The notes: generated by a model from the sequence alone, not told the origin. 64,000 nucleotides of DNA from Vibrio ostreicida (GCF_013074385.2 NZ_JABEYA020000002.1:372001-436000); one strand, 5' to 3'. Shown: positions 1 through 9,517, counted from the first letter of the stretch. Translations and numbers: made by a program.

Positions 1-609
1 AACAAGAGCCGGTAATTCCAGAGAACGAGCCATGATTGAGGTATGAGATGTACGGCCGCCGATATCACAGGCGAAACCTAGCACGTAGTCAAGGTTGATC
101 TGAGCGGTTTCAGATGGTGTTAGGTCGTAAGCCACCAGAATAACCTCTTCGTCAATATCACTGAGCGAAACGATATTGATGCCCAATGCATTTTTGATAA
201 AGCGAGAGCCAATGTCACGAATGTCAGTTGCACGCTCTTTGAGGTATTCATCATCAAGGGACTCTAACGCGCAGGCCTGCTCTTCAATAATGGTATGGAT
301 AGCGTGATCGGCGTGCATCTTGTCGTTTTTGATCAGTGCTAGGATCTCTTCTTCGAGCTCTTCGTCTTCAATCAGCATAATGTGCCCTTCGAAGATGGCT
401 TCTTTCTCTTCACCGAAAGTTTCAAGAGCTTTCTGTTTGACGGTTTCCAACTGAGCGACCGATTTGTCGCGTGCTTCGAAAAAGCGTGCGACTTGTGTCT
501 CAACTTGAGCTTCGGAAATAGAGTTTGTGTTTAGGACAATATCATCTTCTTGAAGGAGTAGTGCTTTACCAAAAGCAATACCCGGAGATGCTAGGATGCC
601 TGAAATCAT
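1..609 (-). CDS. ptsI: PTS enzyme I (phosphoenolpyruvate-protein phosphotransferase), C-terminal part outside window
   Basis: First 203 residues of enzyme I, the cytoplasmic protein that takes phosphate from phosphoenolpyruvate and passes it to HPr. The visible part is the HPr-binding/phosphohistidine half. It starts [10 protein letters not shown] and contains [13 protein letters not shown], placing the phospho-acceptor histidine at residue 189 as in E. coli. The ATG at 609 has an AAGGTAAGG ribosome-binding sequence upstream. The PEP-binding C-terminal barrel lies beyond base 1. It follows ptsH in the same direction with 139 bases between, so the two are probably co-transcribed. Confidence 0.97.
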   Translation of the reverse strand, partial: MISGILASPGIAFGKALLLQEDDIVLNTNSISEAQVETQVARFFEARDKSVAQLETVKQKALETFGEEKEAIFEGHIMLIEDEELEEEILALIKNDKMHADHAIHTIIEEQACALESLDDEYLKERATDIRDIGSRFIKNALGINIVSLSDIDEEVILVAYDLTPSETAQINLDYVLGFACDIGGRTSHTSIMARSLELPALV

Positions 610-701
610 AGCCTTACCTTAAAATGGGTCAACGTTAAAACGGGAGAAAAAATGGATGCGCTAACGATAATGTTTAGCTTAAATCCTGATTTATTGCCAA
701 T

Positions 702-731
702 AAAGCCACTTTGAAATCACAAAGTGGCTTT
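702..731 (-). terminator. 12-bp stem-loop between ptsH and ptsI
   Basis: A perfect 12-bp inverted repeat (AAAGCCACTTTG and its complement) surrounds a 6-base loop, just after the ptsH stop codon. On the minus strand it is followed by a short T-rich run. It could be a partial terminator that sets the ptsH:ptsI ratio or an mRNA-stabilising hairpin; the sequence does not decide between these. Confidence 0.6.
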
Positions 732-748
732 AGAGCAGGATGATGTGC

Positions 749-1006
749 TTAGTGCAGTTGATCCATTAAGGCCACGAGATGGTCGACCGCTTGTTGCGCC
801 TGAGGGCCTTCAGCTGAAATGGTCACTTGAGTGCCTTTTACTAGACCTAAAGTTTGGAGCTTGAACAAGCTCTTAGCGCTTGCGCTTTTACCATTAGACG
901 TCACTGTGATGTCGGCTTCGAAGCCTTTGGCTTCTTTTACAAACTGTGCGGCTGGACGAGTATGAAGGCCATTTTCTGCCGTGATTTCTACTTGCTTCTC
1001 GTACAT
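749..1006 (-). CDS. ptsH: PTS phosphocarrier protein HPr
   Basis: Small cytoplasmic carrier (85 residues, the usual length) that relays phosphate from enzyme I to the sugar-specific EIIA proteins. The phosphorylated histidine is H15 in the motif NGLHTRPAA, and the regulatory-site serine region [13 protein letters not shown] is at residues 39-51. It lies upstream of ptsI on the same strand, in the conserved cysK-ptsH-ptsI arrangement. Its promoter should lie in the roughly 240 bases between it and the cysK terminator, where I could not place boxes with confidence. Confidence 0.98.
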   Translation of the reverse strand: MYEKQVEITAENGLHTRPAAQFVKEAKGFEADITVTSNGKSASAKSLFKLQTLGLVKGTQVTISAEGPQAQQAVDHLVALMDQLH

Positions 1007-1249
1007 GTTTTTACCCCAATTGATATATTTTTGTTAGTTTGTTAACCAGAGTCAGCATAACGCTTAAATCTTTGAGGTGCCAAAGACAGCGCGTTGATTT
1101 AGCGTGACTTTTGATACTGGTTGCAAATTGTCCCAGAGTGATTCCAATCTTTGCTGGATCTCATCACGGGTATAAATGGTCATTCAGCTTTTATTTTGAA
1201 GCTAAAAATAAACTGACCCGATATTACCAAAGGTGGGGCAGGGATCAAC

Positions 1250-1277
1250 AAAAAAGCCCCATATCGGGGCTTTTTTC
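1250..1277 (-). terminator. Rho-independent terminator after cysK
   Basis: A GCCCC/GGGGC stem with a 5-base loop is flanked by A6 on one side and T6 on the other, so it can act in both directions. It lies 26 bases after the cysK stop and separates cysK from ptsH. Confidence 0.85.
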
Positions 1278-1302
1278 AGTGAAAAATTGATTTGGCAACG
1301 GG

Positions 1303-2271
1303 TTATTGTTGGTTTTCTTTTTCGGTAAATATGCCTGCGAACAGCGCTGAAGTGAGGTAACGTTCCCCAGAGCTGGGTAATATGGTGACGATAGTTTTAC
1401 CTGCAAATTCAGGCAGTTCTGCAATTCTGTTGGCTGCCACAACGGCGGCCCCAGAAGAGATCCCCGCAAGAATACCTTCTTCTTCCATCAAGCGACGAGC
1501 CATGCTGATGGCTTCTTCCGATGTCACCGCTTCTACTCGGTCAAGAAGCTCTAAATCTAGGTTGTCAGGGATAAAACCTGCGCCGATACCTTGAATTTTG
1601 TGCGGAGCAGGTTGGATTTCCTCACCAGCCAATGCTTGTGCAATGACAGGAGACTCTGCGGGCTCAACGGCAATAGAAGTGATGTTTCTGCCTTTTTCTT
1701 GTTTAATATAACGGCTTGTTCCGGTAATGGTGCCTCCGGTTCCTACACCAGCGACCAGAACGTCGACTTCCCCATCGGTTGCATCCCAGATCTCTGGCCC
1801 TGTGGTCTTTTCATGAATTTGTGGGTTGGCTGGGTTATTGAACTGTTGAAGCAAAAGGTACTTTTCTGGGTTACTTGCTACAATTTCTTCAGCTTTTGAA
1901 ATGGCCCCCTTCATGCCTTTTGCTGCTTCGGTGAGTTCCAGCTTTGCCCCCAGTGCTTTAAGCAGTTTACGACGTTCAAGGCTCATTGATTCTGGCATGG
2001 TTAATGTCAGCTTGTAACCACGAGCAGCGGCAACGAAGGCAAGGGCAATACCTGTATTGCCACTGGTTGGTTCAACCAGTTCGACACCGGCCTTGAGAGT
2101 GCCAGCTTTCTCAGCTTCCCAAATCATGTTCGCGCCTATACGGCATTTAACGCTAAAACTTGGATTACGTGCTTCGACTTTAGCCAGTACATTTCCGTTG
2201 CTGACCTTATTGAGACGGACCAGCGGTGTGTTGCCAATGGTAAGGGAGTTGTCTTCGTAGATCTTGCTCAT
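1303..2271 (-). CDS. cysK: Cysteine synthase A (O-acetylserine sulfhydrylase)
   Basis: PLP enzyme that makes cysteine from O-acetylserine and sulfide in the cytoplasm. It has 322 residues, against 323 in E. coli, with very similar sequence throughout. K42 in [11 protein letters not shown] is the PLP lysine; PTSGNTG (substrate loop) and GVGTGGT (PLP phosphate-binding loop) are present. I chose the ATG at 2271 (MSKIYEDNS), preceded by AAGGA at good spacing; an in-frame ATG 15 bases upstream has no ribosome-binding site. The sulfate channel gene cysZ lies just upstream on the same strand. Confidence 0.98.
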   Translation of the reverse strand: MSKIYEDNSLTIGNTPLVRLNKVSNGNVLAKVEARNPSFSVKCRIGANMIWEAEKAGTLKAGVELVEPTSGNTGIALAFVAAARGYKLTLTMPESMSLERRKLLKALGAKLELTEAAKGMKGAISKAEEIVASNPEKYLLLQQFNNPANPQIHEKTTGPEIWDATDGEVDVLVAGVGTGGTITGTSRYIKQEKGRNITSIAVEPAESPVIAQALAGEEIQPAPHKIQGIGAGFIPDNLDLELLDRVEAVTSEEAISMARRLMEEEGILAGISSGAAVVAANRIAELPEFAGKTIVTILPSSGERYLTSALFAGIFTEKENQQ

Positions 2272-2465
2272 GGTGTGATCCTTCATCGGTTTAAAGTTTG
2301 GTGCCTGACTTTACAGTAGACACCACACTGTTAACGGTTGTTCAGTATTTGAATGTATGGATTGAAGATTAGGCTAGGTAAAAAATCTAGTGAAGAAATA
2401 AAAAGTTATAACTTATTAGAATGAGAGCAAGTGCATGTTGTGAGGCCAACATGCACAGTGGTTTG

Positions 2466-3203
2466 TCAATCCTTGCACTCTGCGACCCAAAAGGCGGTGG
2501 CACCGCATACCGCCACAGGCATGACAATCAAGTTTAACAGCGGAATTGTGGTGAAGACTGCCACAAGAGCGCCAAAGCCGTAGGCTTTGCCCTGTTTTTG
2601 TTTCAATTTGTAACGCATGTCATTGAATGGGATCTTATGGTTATCAAATGGGTAGTCACAGTATTGTATTGCCAGAACCCAAGCGGTAAAAATAAACCAC
2701 AACACGGGCCCAACCGTTTGGCCAAGGCCGGGGATCAAGAGCAACACAAATAAACCGATCGCTTTGGGCAACACGTAGATCAACTTACGCCATTCCCGTG
2801 CCAGAATTCTTGGAGTGTCTTTGAGCAAGGAGAGTAGGCCATCATCGTTGATTTTTTCTCCGATTAAATACTCTTCTACTTTTTCAGCTAACAAGCCATT
2901 GAAAGGCGCGGCAATAAAATTAGCCAGTGTGCTAAAGAAGTAGGTAAACGTTGCGAGTATGGTCATAATCATTAATGGCCATAACACATAACTGAGCCAG
3001 TCAAGAAATGAAGGGAGGTAGCTCATTATTTCGACTATCCAACCATCGAGGTGTGAGAAGAGATAGTAAAGAGCGCCACCAACAAGAAGGATGTTGGTCA
3101 AAAGGGGTAAAAGTACGAACTGACGAATTCCAGGTCGAGTGGCCAGCTTCAAGCCAAAGAAAAAATAACCAAAACCAGAACGCTGTTGTATGTTTGTATT
3201 CAT
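2466..3203 (-). CDS. cysZ: Sulfate transporter CysZ
   Basis: Inner-membrane sulfate channel feeding cysteine biosynthesis; 245 residues, close to the E. coli length. It begins [20 protein letters not shown]. Long hydrophobic stretches fall near residues 27-50, 70-95, 140-165 and 210-235, as in CysZ. It is divergent from zipA and upstream of cysK, the same arrangement as in E. coli. The 194-base gap to cysK suggests cysK also has its own promoter. No frameshift or truncation is seen. Confidence 0.95.
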   Translation of the reverse strand: MNTNIQQRSGFGYFFFGLKLATRPGIRQFVLLPLLTNILLVGGALYYLFSHLDGWIVEIMSYLPSFLDWLSYVLWPLMIMTILATFTYFFSTLANFIAAPFNGLLAEKVEEYLIGEKINDDGLLSLLKDTPRILAREWRKLIYVLPKAIGLFVLLLIPGLGQTVGPVLWFIFTAWVLAIQYCDYPFDNHKIPFNDMRYKLKQKQGKAYGFGALVAVFTTIPLLNLIVMPVAVCGATAFWVAECKD

Positions 3204-3412
3204 AATTTAAAGGTGACTTATGGTGTAAAAACGAACGCTTTTTATCTTAACAAGAAAAAAGCGTGTTCAAAATCACAACATTGTGTGAACTTCTCACATT
3301 AAGTTGTTCTAAAACGGGTGAGAGTTTTGGTAGAGTTAGTTATAGATAGGTTTAACCAGATCCAGTATGTATAGTTGAAAGGCTAAATGTATTGAGTAGA
3401 TGAGAGCGGAAA

Positions 3413-4303
3413 ATGCAGGAATTGCGATTTGTACTCATAATTGTTGGAGCGTTAGCGATTGCCGCGCTATTGTTTCACGGTTTATGGACAAGCAAAAAAG
3501 AAGGGGCAGCCAAATTTGGTAATCAGCCACTTCGCCCGTTAAAGAAAGAAAAAGAGGCCGATTCAGAACCGTTGCCTGAGCGGGGGTTTGCGCCGGATGA
3601 CGATTTTGAAATCATTCGCAAGGATCGTAAAACTCCGGATTTTGCCGAGCATAAGATTATGTCTGATCCTCTGATCGATGGTTATGTTGAGCCTAGCTCT
3701 GAACCAGAGTCGGCTCAACACCGATTTGAAGAGACCGCTGAACTTGAGATTCCGCCTATGTCGGCGCAACCTTTGAGCGAGAGCGTCGAGATACCAGAGA
3801 CAGACACGCCCTTTCCCGTTTCTGATCCTATTGTTGATGAAACCCGTTTGGACACCGAGCCTGAAGCGACAGAGCAGCAAGAGATGCAAGTCATCGTTCT
3901 CAATGTGCACTGTGCGGGCACTGATCCCTTTGTTGGTACCAAACTCTTTGACAGTATGCAACAAAATGGCCTGCTCTATGGCGAAATGGATATCTTCCAT
4001 CGTCATGCGGATTTATCGGGTACGGGCAAAGTGTTGTTCAGTGTGGCGAACATGATGCAACCTGGTACGCTTCAGCACAATGATCCTGCTGAATTTTCGA
4101 CCAAAGGCATTTCATTTTTCATGACGTTACCTTGTTTTGGGGACCCAGAACAAAACTTTAAACTCATGCTTAAAACCGCGCAGCAAATAGCCGATGATCT
4201 AGGTGGTAATGTGCTGGATGATGCGCGCAATTTAATGACGCCCAATCGTTTGGATATGTACCGCTCTCAGATAAAATCGTTCAAGGCGTTATTGCCAGCA
4301 TAA
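3413..4303 (+). CDS. zipA: Cell division protein ZipA
   Basis: Essential division protein that tethers FtsZ to the inner membrane. It has the typical layout: an N-terminal membrane anchor (residues about 5-25, [17 protein letters not shown]), a charged and Pro/Glu-rich linker (about 28-155), and a C-terminal FtsZ-binding domain (about 156-296) that begins QVIVLNVHC. Its 296 residues are in the usual range. It is divergent from cysZ. In E. coli and other vibrios the next gene is canonical ligA; here it is a divergent ligase homologue. Confidence 0.96.
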   Translation: MQELRFVLIIVGALAIAALLFHGLWTSKKEGAAKFGNQPLRPLKKEKEADSEPLPERGFAPDDDFEIIRKDRKTPDFAEHKIMSDPLIDGYVEPSSEPESAQHRFEETAELEIPPMSAQPLSESVEIPETDTPFPVSDPIVDETRLDTEPEATEQQEMQVIVLNVHCAGTDPFVGTKLFDSMQQNGLLYGEMDIFHRHADLSGTGKVLFSVANMMQPGTLQHNDPAEFSTKGISFFMTLPCFGDPEQNFKLMLKTAQQIADDLGGNVLDDARNLMTPNRLDMYRSQIKSFKALLPA

Positions 4304-4318
4304 TCGTCCTCTAGGCTC

Positions 4319-4346
4319 AAAGGGCTCCGATGTCGGGGCCTTTCTT
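4319..4346 (+). terminator. Stem-loop downstream of zipA
   Basis: AAAGGGCTCCGA and TCGGGGCCTTT can pair with one bulge, followed by TTCTTGTTT. It starts 16 bases after the zipA stop. It suggests that zipA and the ligase gene are separate transcripts. Confidence 0.65.
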
Positions 4347-4493
4347 GTTTGAAAAACGGGATGCTGGAGGATAAACCGCTTGCGATGGTGAGGTTTGTCT
4401 GCTTCACCTAAAATCACCGACGACTTAGCTTACGCACTCTTCAAGCAGTGCACCGCTTCTAGGATCTCACTAAAAAATAATCGGTAGTAAATA

Positions 4494-6440
4494 ATGACAG
4501 AATTTAAGTTTAACAAGGATCAACTCTCCATCATTTCTAACTTGGACGTCGATCTGGATTTGAACACAGTAGAAGTGGCGATCAAAGACAACACTTTCTA
4601 TCAGCTTGGCAACGAGGAGCAACTCTCTTACTTGATTGTTGCTAATGCTTGTTATCGTTCTGGCTTTCCAGTGCTCAGTGATCTTCAGTATGATGAATTT
4701 AGCAGTAAGTTTGCTGAGAATAATGCAGACCATCCTTTTGTAACCTCAGTTGAATCAGAAGTATTGAGCTTAGGCAAAACCGTTTCTTTGCCTCAGAAAA
4801 TGTTGTCTACAGATAAAGCCTATTCCATAGAAGAAATTCAAAAATGGCTTGATAGGATCGTTAAAGCAGCCAATGAGCTTGCGCTTGATACAAAAGCCAT
4901 AGAGATTAGAGTCACGCCAAAACTTGATGGTTACGCTGCGTTTGATGATGGTGAAAGACTGTATACCCGCGGTGATGGTGTGAGGGGGCAGGATGTCTCT
5001 AGAGCTTTTGAGCGTGGCCTGAAAGTTGCTCAAAATGGGAAGAGAGGTTTAGGGGCGGGTGAAATCGTTATCGACAAAACGTATTTCGAAGAAAATTTAA
5101 GCCAATACTTTGAAAATTCGAGAAATATACAAGCCGCGATTATTGCAGAAAAAAACGTAGATGAACGCGTGTTAGCGGCCATTGAAGAGGGGGCTTGTGT
5201 TTTCTATCCGTTTAGCTTAATTACTGACTGGAGAGGTCACCAAGAGGAGTTGATGGCCAATTTTGAGCGTATTATTGATCAAATTTGGAATGCGGTTGGG
5301 TATGATGTTGATGGTGTCATTTTGGAAGCGACGCACCCTCGCATAAAGGAACACATGGGAGCGACCAGAAAATTTCACCGCTGGCAAATTGCCTTCAAGA
5401 TTAACGATGAGTCGGCGGAAGTCGAGGTTCTCAATGTGACGCCACAAACATCGAGAACAGGTAGAGTGACTCCTGTAGCTGAATTGGTACCGACTCGAAT
5501 TAGTGGTGCGACCATTAGCCGAGTCACTGTTCACCATTACAACATGGTCAAAACCAATGGTGTGGGCCCTGGCGCGACACTGCAAATTGTTCGAAGTGGT
5601 CTAGTGATACCTAAAATTGAAAAAGTCATCAAGCCAACAGAGCCTCAAATCCCGCAGGCATGCCCTAGCTGTCAGTCTCATCTTATTTGGGAGTCTGATC
5701 ATTTAGTGTGCCCGAATAAAAGTGACTGCCCTGCTCAGACAGAAAATACACTGGTGCACTTTTTCAAAACGCTCGGCAATAACGATGGTTTTGGTCCCAA
5801 AAATATCGAGAAATTATCAAACCTAGGGATTAAGCACATTCACCAAATGTATGGTCTTAAATCCCATCAATTTACGGCCTATGGGTTTGGAGAAAAAACG
5901 TCGAAAAATCTCTTTGAACAACTGCAAGCAAGCAGAGACATTGAAATAGAAGATTGGCGTTTTCTTTCTGCATTTGGTGTGAGTCGCCTAGGCGGTGGTA
6001 ACGGTGAGAAGTTACTGCAGCACTATTCCTTGGTGGAGCTGTTTGAAACGAGTGTTGATGATCTTGCCAAAATTGATGGATTCGCGGCGGTGAGTGCAGA
6101 AGCGATTGTCGAAGGTTTAGCGAATATTAAACAAGAGTTTTTCAAAGTGTATGATCTTGGTTTCACTCTAAGCGTTACACCTAAGTTGTCAGAACAAGGG
6201 GGAGCTTCTTCACCGATAGCAGGTGCCACTATTGTCTTTACAGGCACCATGGTACAAGGCAATCGCGGAGACATGGAAAAGCAAGCTAAATCATTGGGAG
6301 CCAAAGTCGCCAAATCTGTTACCGGAAAAACGACGTACCTTGTGGCTGGGAGCAAAGTCGGAGAGACCAAGATAAAGGGCGCGAGAGAAAAAGGGGTTAA
6401 AGTCCTCTCTGAGCAAGAATATTTAGATTTGATTATTTAA
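4494..6440 (+). CDS. Divergent NAD-dependent DNA ligase homologue (LigA-like) in the ligA position
   Basis: 648 residues with the full LigA layout: N-terminal NMN-binding-like region (SDLQYDEF at 62-69), nucleotidyltransferase core with KLDG (K143), RGDG (159-162) and motif V AFK (K302), OB fold, four-cysteine zinc finger (C389, C392, C405, C411), helix-hairpin-helix repeats, and a C-terminal BRCT domain (about 571-648). Sequence similarity to canonical LigA is low. By my alignment with E. coli LigA, R208 is replaced by A218, R277 by W265, and the motif IV lysine K290 by E278 (DGVVIK becomes DGVILE). E173 (E190) and R200 (R210) are kept. It may be a noncanonical or weak ligase, or an end-binding protein. 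Whether a second, canonical ligA exists elsewhere cannot be told here. Confidence 0.8.
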   Translation: MTEFKFNKDQLSIISNLDVDLDLNTVEVAIKDNTFYQLGNEEQLSYLIVANACYRSGFPVLSDLQYDEFSSKFAENNADHPFVTSVESEVLSLGKTVSLPQKMLSTDKAYSIEEIQKWLDRIVKAANELALDTKAIEIRVTPKLDGYAAFDDGERLYTRGDGVRGQDVSRAFERGLKVAQNGKRGLGAGEIVIDKTYFEENLSQYFENSRNIQAAIIAEKNVDERVLAAIEEGACVFYPFSLITDWRGHQEELMANFERIIDQIWNAVGYDVDGVILEATHPRIKEHMGATRKFHRWQIAFKINDESAEVEVLNVTPQTSRTGRVTPVAELVPTRISGATISRVTVHHYNMVKTNGVGPGATLQIVRSGLVIPKIEKVIKPTEPQIPQACPSCQSHLIWESDHLVCPNKSDCPAQTENTLVHFFKTLGNNDGFGPKNIEKLSNLGIKHIHQMYGLKSHQFTAYGFGEKTSKNLFEQLQASRDIEIEDWRFLSAFGVSRLGGGNGEKLLQHYSLVELFETSVDDLAKIDGFAAVSAEAIVEGLANIKQEFFKVYDLGFTLSVTPKLSEQGGASSPIAGATIVFTGTMVQGNRGDMEKQAKSLGAKVAKSVTGKTTYLVAGSKVGETKIKGAREKGVKVLSEQEYLDLII

Positions 6441-6456
6441 GATCGGCTGACCATAG

Positions 6457-6471
6457 CGGTAATCGTTATCA
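6457..6471. promoter_or_regulatory. Fur-box-like inverted repeat without an obvious target gene
   Basis: CGGTAATCGTTATCA matches the 7-1-7 Fur consensus TGATAAT-N-ATTATCA at 11 of 14 positions by eye. No iron gene follows on either side, so this may be a remnant of a lost gene or a chance match. Confidence 0.3.
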
Positions 6472-6717
6472 TTTTGAGCGAGTACCGCCATGGCAAGAGT
6501 AGCCTCAGCCCTGAAAGCGGAACGGAAGAAACCCAGTTCTATTTATCTTGGTGACTGGACATGTTTTTTTCCGCAATTTTAGGGAGATTGGCGGAGCACT
6601 TGAATGATTTGATTAGCTTCGCGCTCTTTATTAGAGAAAGATCACGAGAGTGAGGCTTGAAGTTGAGGCCCTATCGTTATGGATGTGTTTGCCATAGACG
6701 GTGAGATCCTTGATGAA

Positions 6718-6746
6718 AATAAGGCTCTTTGCGCATGGCAAGAGCC
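6718..6746 (-). terminator. Terminator of the ybbJ-qmcA operon
   Basis: GGCTCTT and AAGAGCC form a 7-bp stem; on the minus strand it is followed by TTATTTT. It begins 8 bases after the ybbJ stop codon. Confidence 0.75.
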
Positions 6747-6753
6747 TGTCATA

Positions 6754-7209
6754 TTATTGGATTTTTTCTTCAATGGTAAGAATAATCCCGTCGACATCGA
6801 TGATTTCGACCAAGCTTCCTGCCGCTATTGGTTTGGTGGTTTGTGCCGACCAAGTGCTGTCACCGACTTTAATTCGATGTTTTCCAGGGGCGAGATCTTC
6901 CTCGACCACCAAGGTTTGCCCCAGTAATTGCTTATGTTTTTGGTTAAGATCTCGGTGGCGATCATCAATGGCGTCATGTTTGAATTGGCGTCTCCACCAT
7001 AGCCATGTGGTGATTAAGGAAAATACCCCGAACGAAACCCACTGAAGCTGCCAGCTCATAGGCAATAAGCTCATTAACACCCCAACAATAAGTGCCGAGA
7101 GGCCAAGCCAAAGGAAGTAGCCTGCGGTTCCAAATATTTCAAATGCCAGTAAGGCTAGCCCCAAAGCCAGCCAGTGCCAGTAATTTAAAGATTCGAGTAA
7201 TTCGATCAA
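6754..7209 (-). CDS. ybbJ: NfeD-family inner-membrane protein (YbbJ-like)
   Basis: 151 residues. The N-terminal half has three hydrophobic segments (about 10-30, 33-50, 54-70). The C-terminal half is a soluble OB-like NfeD domain with KVGDSTWSAQ and GSLVEIIDVDG, matching E. coli YbbJ (RVGDSSW, HVEVIAIEG). NfeD proteins pair with SPFH proteins in the membrane; here the partner qmcA is 14 bases upstream in the same operon. The start appears to be TTG at 7209 with GAGG five bases upstream; no better ATG is in frame. Confidence 0.9.
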   Translation of the reverse strand: MIELLESLNYWHWLALGLALLAFEIFGTAGYFLWLGLSALIVGVLMSLLPMSWQLQWVSFGVFSLITTWLWWRRQFKHDAIDDRHRDLNQKHKQLLGQTLVVEEDLAPGKHRIKVGDSTWSAQTTKPIAAGSLVEIIDVDGIILTIEEKIQ

Positions 7210-7223
7210 GAGAGCCTCGTACG

Positions 7224-8150
7224 TTATTCGTTTTTATCTGATTTAAGCGCGAACATTTCAGCAATCCCTGCCACGGACCCCATAAGTCCAGAGGCCTCGA
7301 GCGGCAACATGATGATCTTGCCATTCTCGGCGGTACCAATACTACGCAGTGCTTCAGTATAACCCTGAGCAATAAAGTAGTTTACGGCTTTCATATCCCC
7401 TTTTGCAATCGCGTCAGAGACCATAGCTGTGGCTTTGGCTTCTGCTTCGGCTGCACGCTCACGCGCTTCTGCTTGAAGGATAGCAGCTTGTTTATCCCCT
7501 TCCGCTTTTAAAATTTCAGATTGTTTCTGTCCCTCGGCTTTTAAAATTTCAGCCTGACGGATACCTTCTGCTGAGAGGATGTCTGCCCGTTTATGTCGTT
7601 CGGCTTTCATTTGTGCGTTCATCGCAGCGGTCAAATCTGCAGGGGGCTGAACGTCCTTAATTTCGATTCGAGTGACCTTGACGCCCCAAGGGTTGGTCGC
7701 CTCATCGACAATATAAAGCAGTTTGCCGTTGATCATGTCACGTTGGCTTAGCATTTCATCCAGTTCCATCGAACCAAGTACGGTCCGAATATTGGTCAGG
7801 GTCAAATTACGAATGGCATGCTCAAGATCGTTGACTTCGTATGCGGCTTTTGGCGCGTCAATAACTTGGACAAAACAGACCGCATCAATGGTGACATTGG
7901 CATTGTCTTTAGAAATCACTTCTTGTGCTGGGATATCGAGCACACGTTCCATCATATTGACTTTATGGCCAATTTTATCAACAAACGGAACAATGATATT
8001 TAGGCCGGGTGTTAAAGTTTGGGTATAACGTCCAAATCGTTCTACTGTCCAGTGATTACCTTGTGGAACGGTTTTGACACTGGCAAAAATAAACGCAATC
8101 GCGACAACCAGAAAAAGACCGATTGTAATGAGCATTTGGGACTCGATCAT
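7224..8150 (-). CDS. qmcA: SPFH/stomatin-like membrane protease regulator QmcA
   Basis: 308 residues. An N-terminal membrane segment ([19 protein letters not shown]) is followed by the SPFH (band 7) domain (about 25-200), then an Ala/Glu/Lys-rich coiled coil with repeated AEGxxQxEILKAEG units (about 190-240). This is the pattern of E. coli QmcA/YbbK, which assembles into large inner-membrane ring complexes. The ATG at 8150 has AAGGA nine bases upstream. It is the first gene of a two-gene operon with the NfeD partner. Confidence 0.95.
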   Translation of the reverse strand: MIESQMLITIGLFLVVAIAFIFASVKTVPQGNHWTVERFGRYTQTLTPGLNIIVPFVDKIGHKVNMMERVLDIPAQEVISKDNANVTIDAVCFVQVIDAPKAAYEVNDLEHAIRNLTLTNIRTVLGSMELDEMLSQRDMINGKLLYIVDEATNPWGVKVTRIEIKDVQPPADLTAAMNAQMKAERHKRADILSAEGIRQAEILKAEGQKQSEILKAEGDKQAAILQAEARERAAEAEAKATAMVSDAIAKGDMKAVNYFIAQGYTEALRSIGTAENGKIIMLPLEASGLMGSVAGIAEMFALKSDKNE

Positions 8151-8362
8151 GGGGGATTCCTTATATTTAAGTCTCTGGGGCTATTAAAATATGATAAAGG
8201 GCAATAGGTTAGTGTTATATAGCTCAATGAGGGTCGAGCTCAGACTCTATTATGCCGAAAGTTGCTTATTTTGATACGGTAGGGAAACCAAAGAAATGAG
8301 AGTTTGATCTAGAATATGTAAAAAAGCCGGATAAACCGACTTTCTTATTTGGTGTTTAAATA

Positions 8363-9217
8363 TTAATACAGAATTGAATAGAGTTGACGGCGATATTTGG
8401 CGGCAACGGGGTTACTTTGGCCCAATGCGGATAAAATATCCATAAAGTGCTTTTTCAATTCACCATCGGCAGCATTGAGATTTGTTTGCAGCTGTCCCCA
8501 CAGGAGCTCTAGTGCTTCTTCATCTCGATTGACCTGATGATAATTTAACGCCAGTTCAGAGATAACTTTGGTATCGTTTGGGGTCTCGTGAAGGGCTTGC
8601 TCTAGAGACTGAATTTCCGGACTATTGGCTGCCTGAGCATGAAGCTCCAGTTTGGCGACCAAGCCTTTGTAATAGTTATCTTGATATTCCAGAGGAATGT
8701 GCTCCAACCACGTTTTTGCCAGATCGAAGTTTTGGGTCTCAAGATAGCAATCAGAAAGCGCTAATTTGACATCACCAGTTTGCTTCATGTCTTCAGGTAG
8801 GGCTTGAAGCAATGGTAACGCTTGAGAGTGCTGGCCTGATTGAATGAGATCGAGCGCTTGTTTGAGGTTGAGTTCATCTTGACTCGGGAGGTGCTTGGTC
8901 AGCAGGTTTTGAACCGCTGTTATTTCCTGTGGACCGCCTAAGCCGTCAACCGCCTGACCATTGATGAAAAGCGCAATCGTGGGCAGAGTTTGGATACCAA
9001 ATTGGCTGGCAATCATCTGTTCTTGTTCACAGTTGAGTAGAGCCAGAGTAAACGCCCCATTATATTGTTGGGCCAAGCTTTGTAGCTCTGGGATGATAAG
9101 CGTACTTTCTTGGCTCATCGGTGCCCAGAAATGGACAAGCACAGGGGTTTGCATTGAGCCTTCAAGGACTTGACGGAAATTTTGTTCGTTGAGTTCCACA
9201 ATAAAAGGGGATTGCAT
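8363..9217 (-). CDS. cnoX: Thioredoxin-fold co-chaperone CnoX (YbbN)
   Basis: 284 residues: thioredoxin-like domain (about 1-110) followed by TPR-like helical repeats (about 120-284). It matches E. coli CnoX, a chlorine-activated holdase that hands clients to GroEL and DnaK. The redox-site position reads APMSQES, so both active-site cysteines are absent (E. coli has SQHC). The cysteine in LLNCEQEQMIASQFG, equivalent to the E. coli redox cysteine, is kept. The ATG at 9217 has AAGGA eight bases upstream; an upstream in-frame ATG at 9235 overlaps that ribosome-binding site and is less likely. Confidence 0.92.
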   Translation of the reverse strand: MQSPFIVELNEQNFRQVLEGSMQTPVLVHFWAPMSQESTLIIPELQSLAQQYNGAFTLALLNCEQEQMIASQFGIQTLPTIALFINGQAVDGLGGPQEITAVQNLLTKHLPSQDELNLKQALDLIQSGQHSQALPLLQALPEDMKQTGDVKLALSDCYLETQNFDLAKTWLEHIPLEYQDNYYKGLVAKLELHAQAANSPEIQSLEQALHETPNDTKVISELALNYHQVNRDEEALELLWGQLQTNLNAADGELKKHFMDILSALGQSNPVAAKYRRQLYSILY

Positions 9218-9300
9218 CGGGTCATTCCTTGCCAAAATTGGATTATACCTTCAAACATATGGGCAGAGCTTAAAGATATCAAGGGACTAGGTCAGACAAA

Positions 9301-9322
9301 ACACCGCGAAGGCGTGCGGTGT
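9301..9322 (-). terminator. Terminator after the 21-residue ORF
   Basis: ACACCGC / GCGGTGT form a 7-bp stem with an 8-base loop; on the minus strand TTTTGTC follows. It lies 29 bases after the small ORF's stop and ahead of cnoX, which supports a separate short transcript. Confidence 0.7.
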
Positions 9323-9350
9323 CTTTCAAATCTGATGTCAGCAAAGGTGC

Positions 9351-9416
9351 CTATAACACGATAAACAAAGTTAGCGCGATACCCACACCAAGCCAGTTCA
9401 ATTGGTTTAATGTCAT
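9351..9416 (-). CDS. Candidate 21-residue single-span membrane protein
   Basis: The minus strand encodes MTLNQLNWLGVGIALTLFIVL then stop: a short polar start followed by a membrane-spanning hydrophobic segment. GGTAAAGA precedes the ATG at 9416 at good spacing, an AT-rich promoter-like region lies at 9420-9500, and a clear terminator follows at 9301-9322. That gives a complete small transcription unit between ybbO and cnoX. I do not recognise the protein. Many such small proteins tune larger membrane complexes, but no partner is indicated here. Confidence 0.5.
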   Translation of the reverse strand: MTLNQLNWLGVGIALTLFIVL

Positions 9417-9517
9417 GTTTCTTTACCGAATGTAACGCAAGATAAAATATTAAAGAGAATAAGATCACAATTTAAATTTATCGTTGACGTGTTACGTTAA
9501 CATGACATGGTGCATAT

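Larger units (their letters stand above)
6441..6753. other. Intergenic region between the ligase gene and the NfeD-like gene
   Basis: 313 bases between convergent genes. No credible gene is seen; an 82-codon open frame at 6679 overlaps the next gene antisense and looks like nothing known. It contains a Fur-box-like sequence (6457-6471) and the terminator of the ybbJ-qmcA operon (6718-6746). Confidence 0.6.

Noticed and set aside
4304..4493. Remains of a canonical ligA between zipA and the divergent ligase gene
   Set aside because: I translated the gap and found none of the LigA N-terminal motifs; only the zipA terminator is visible.
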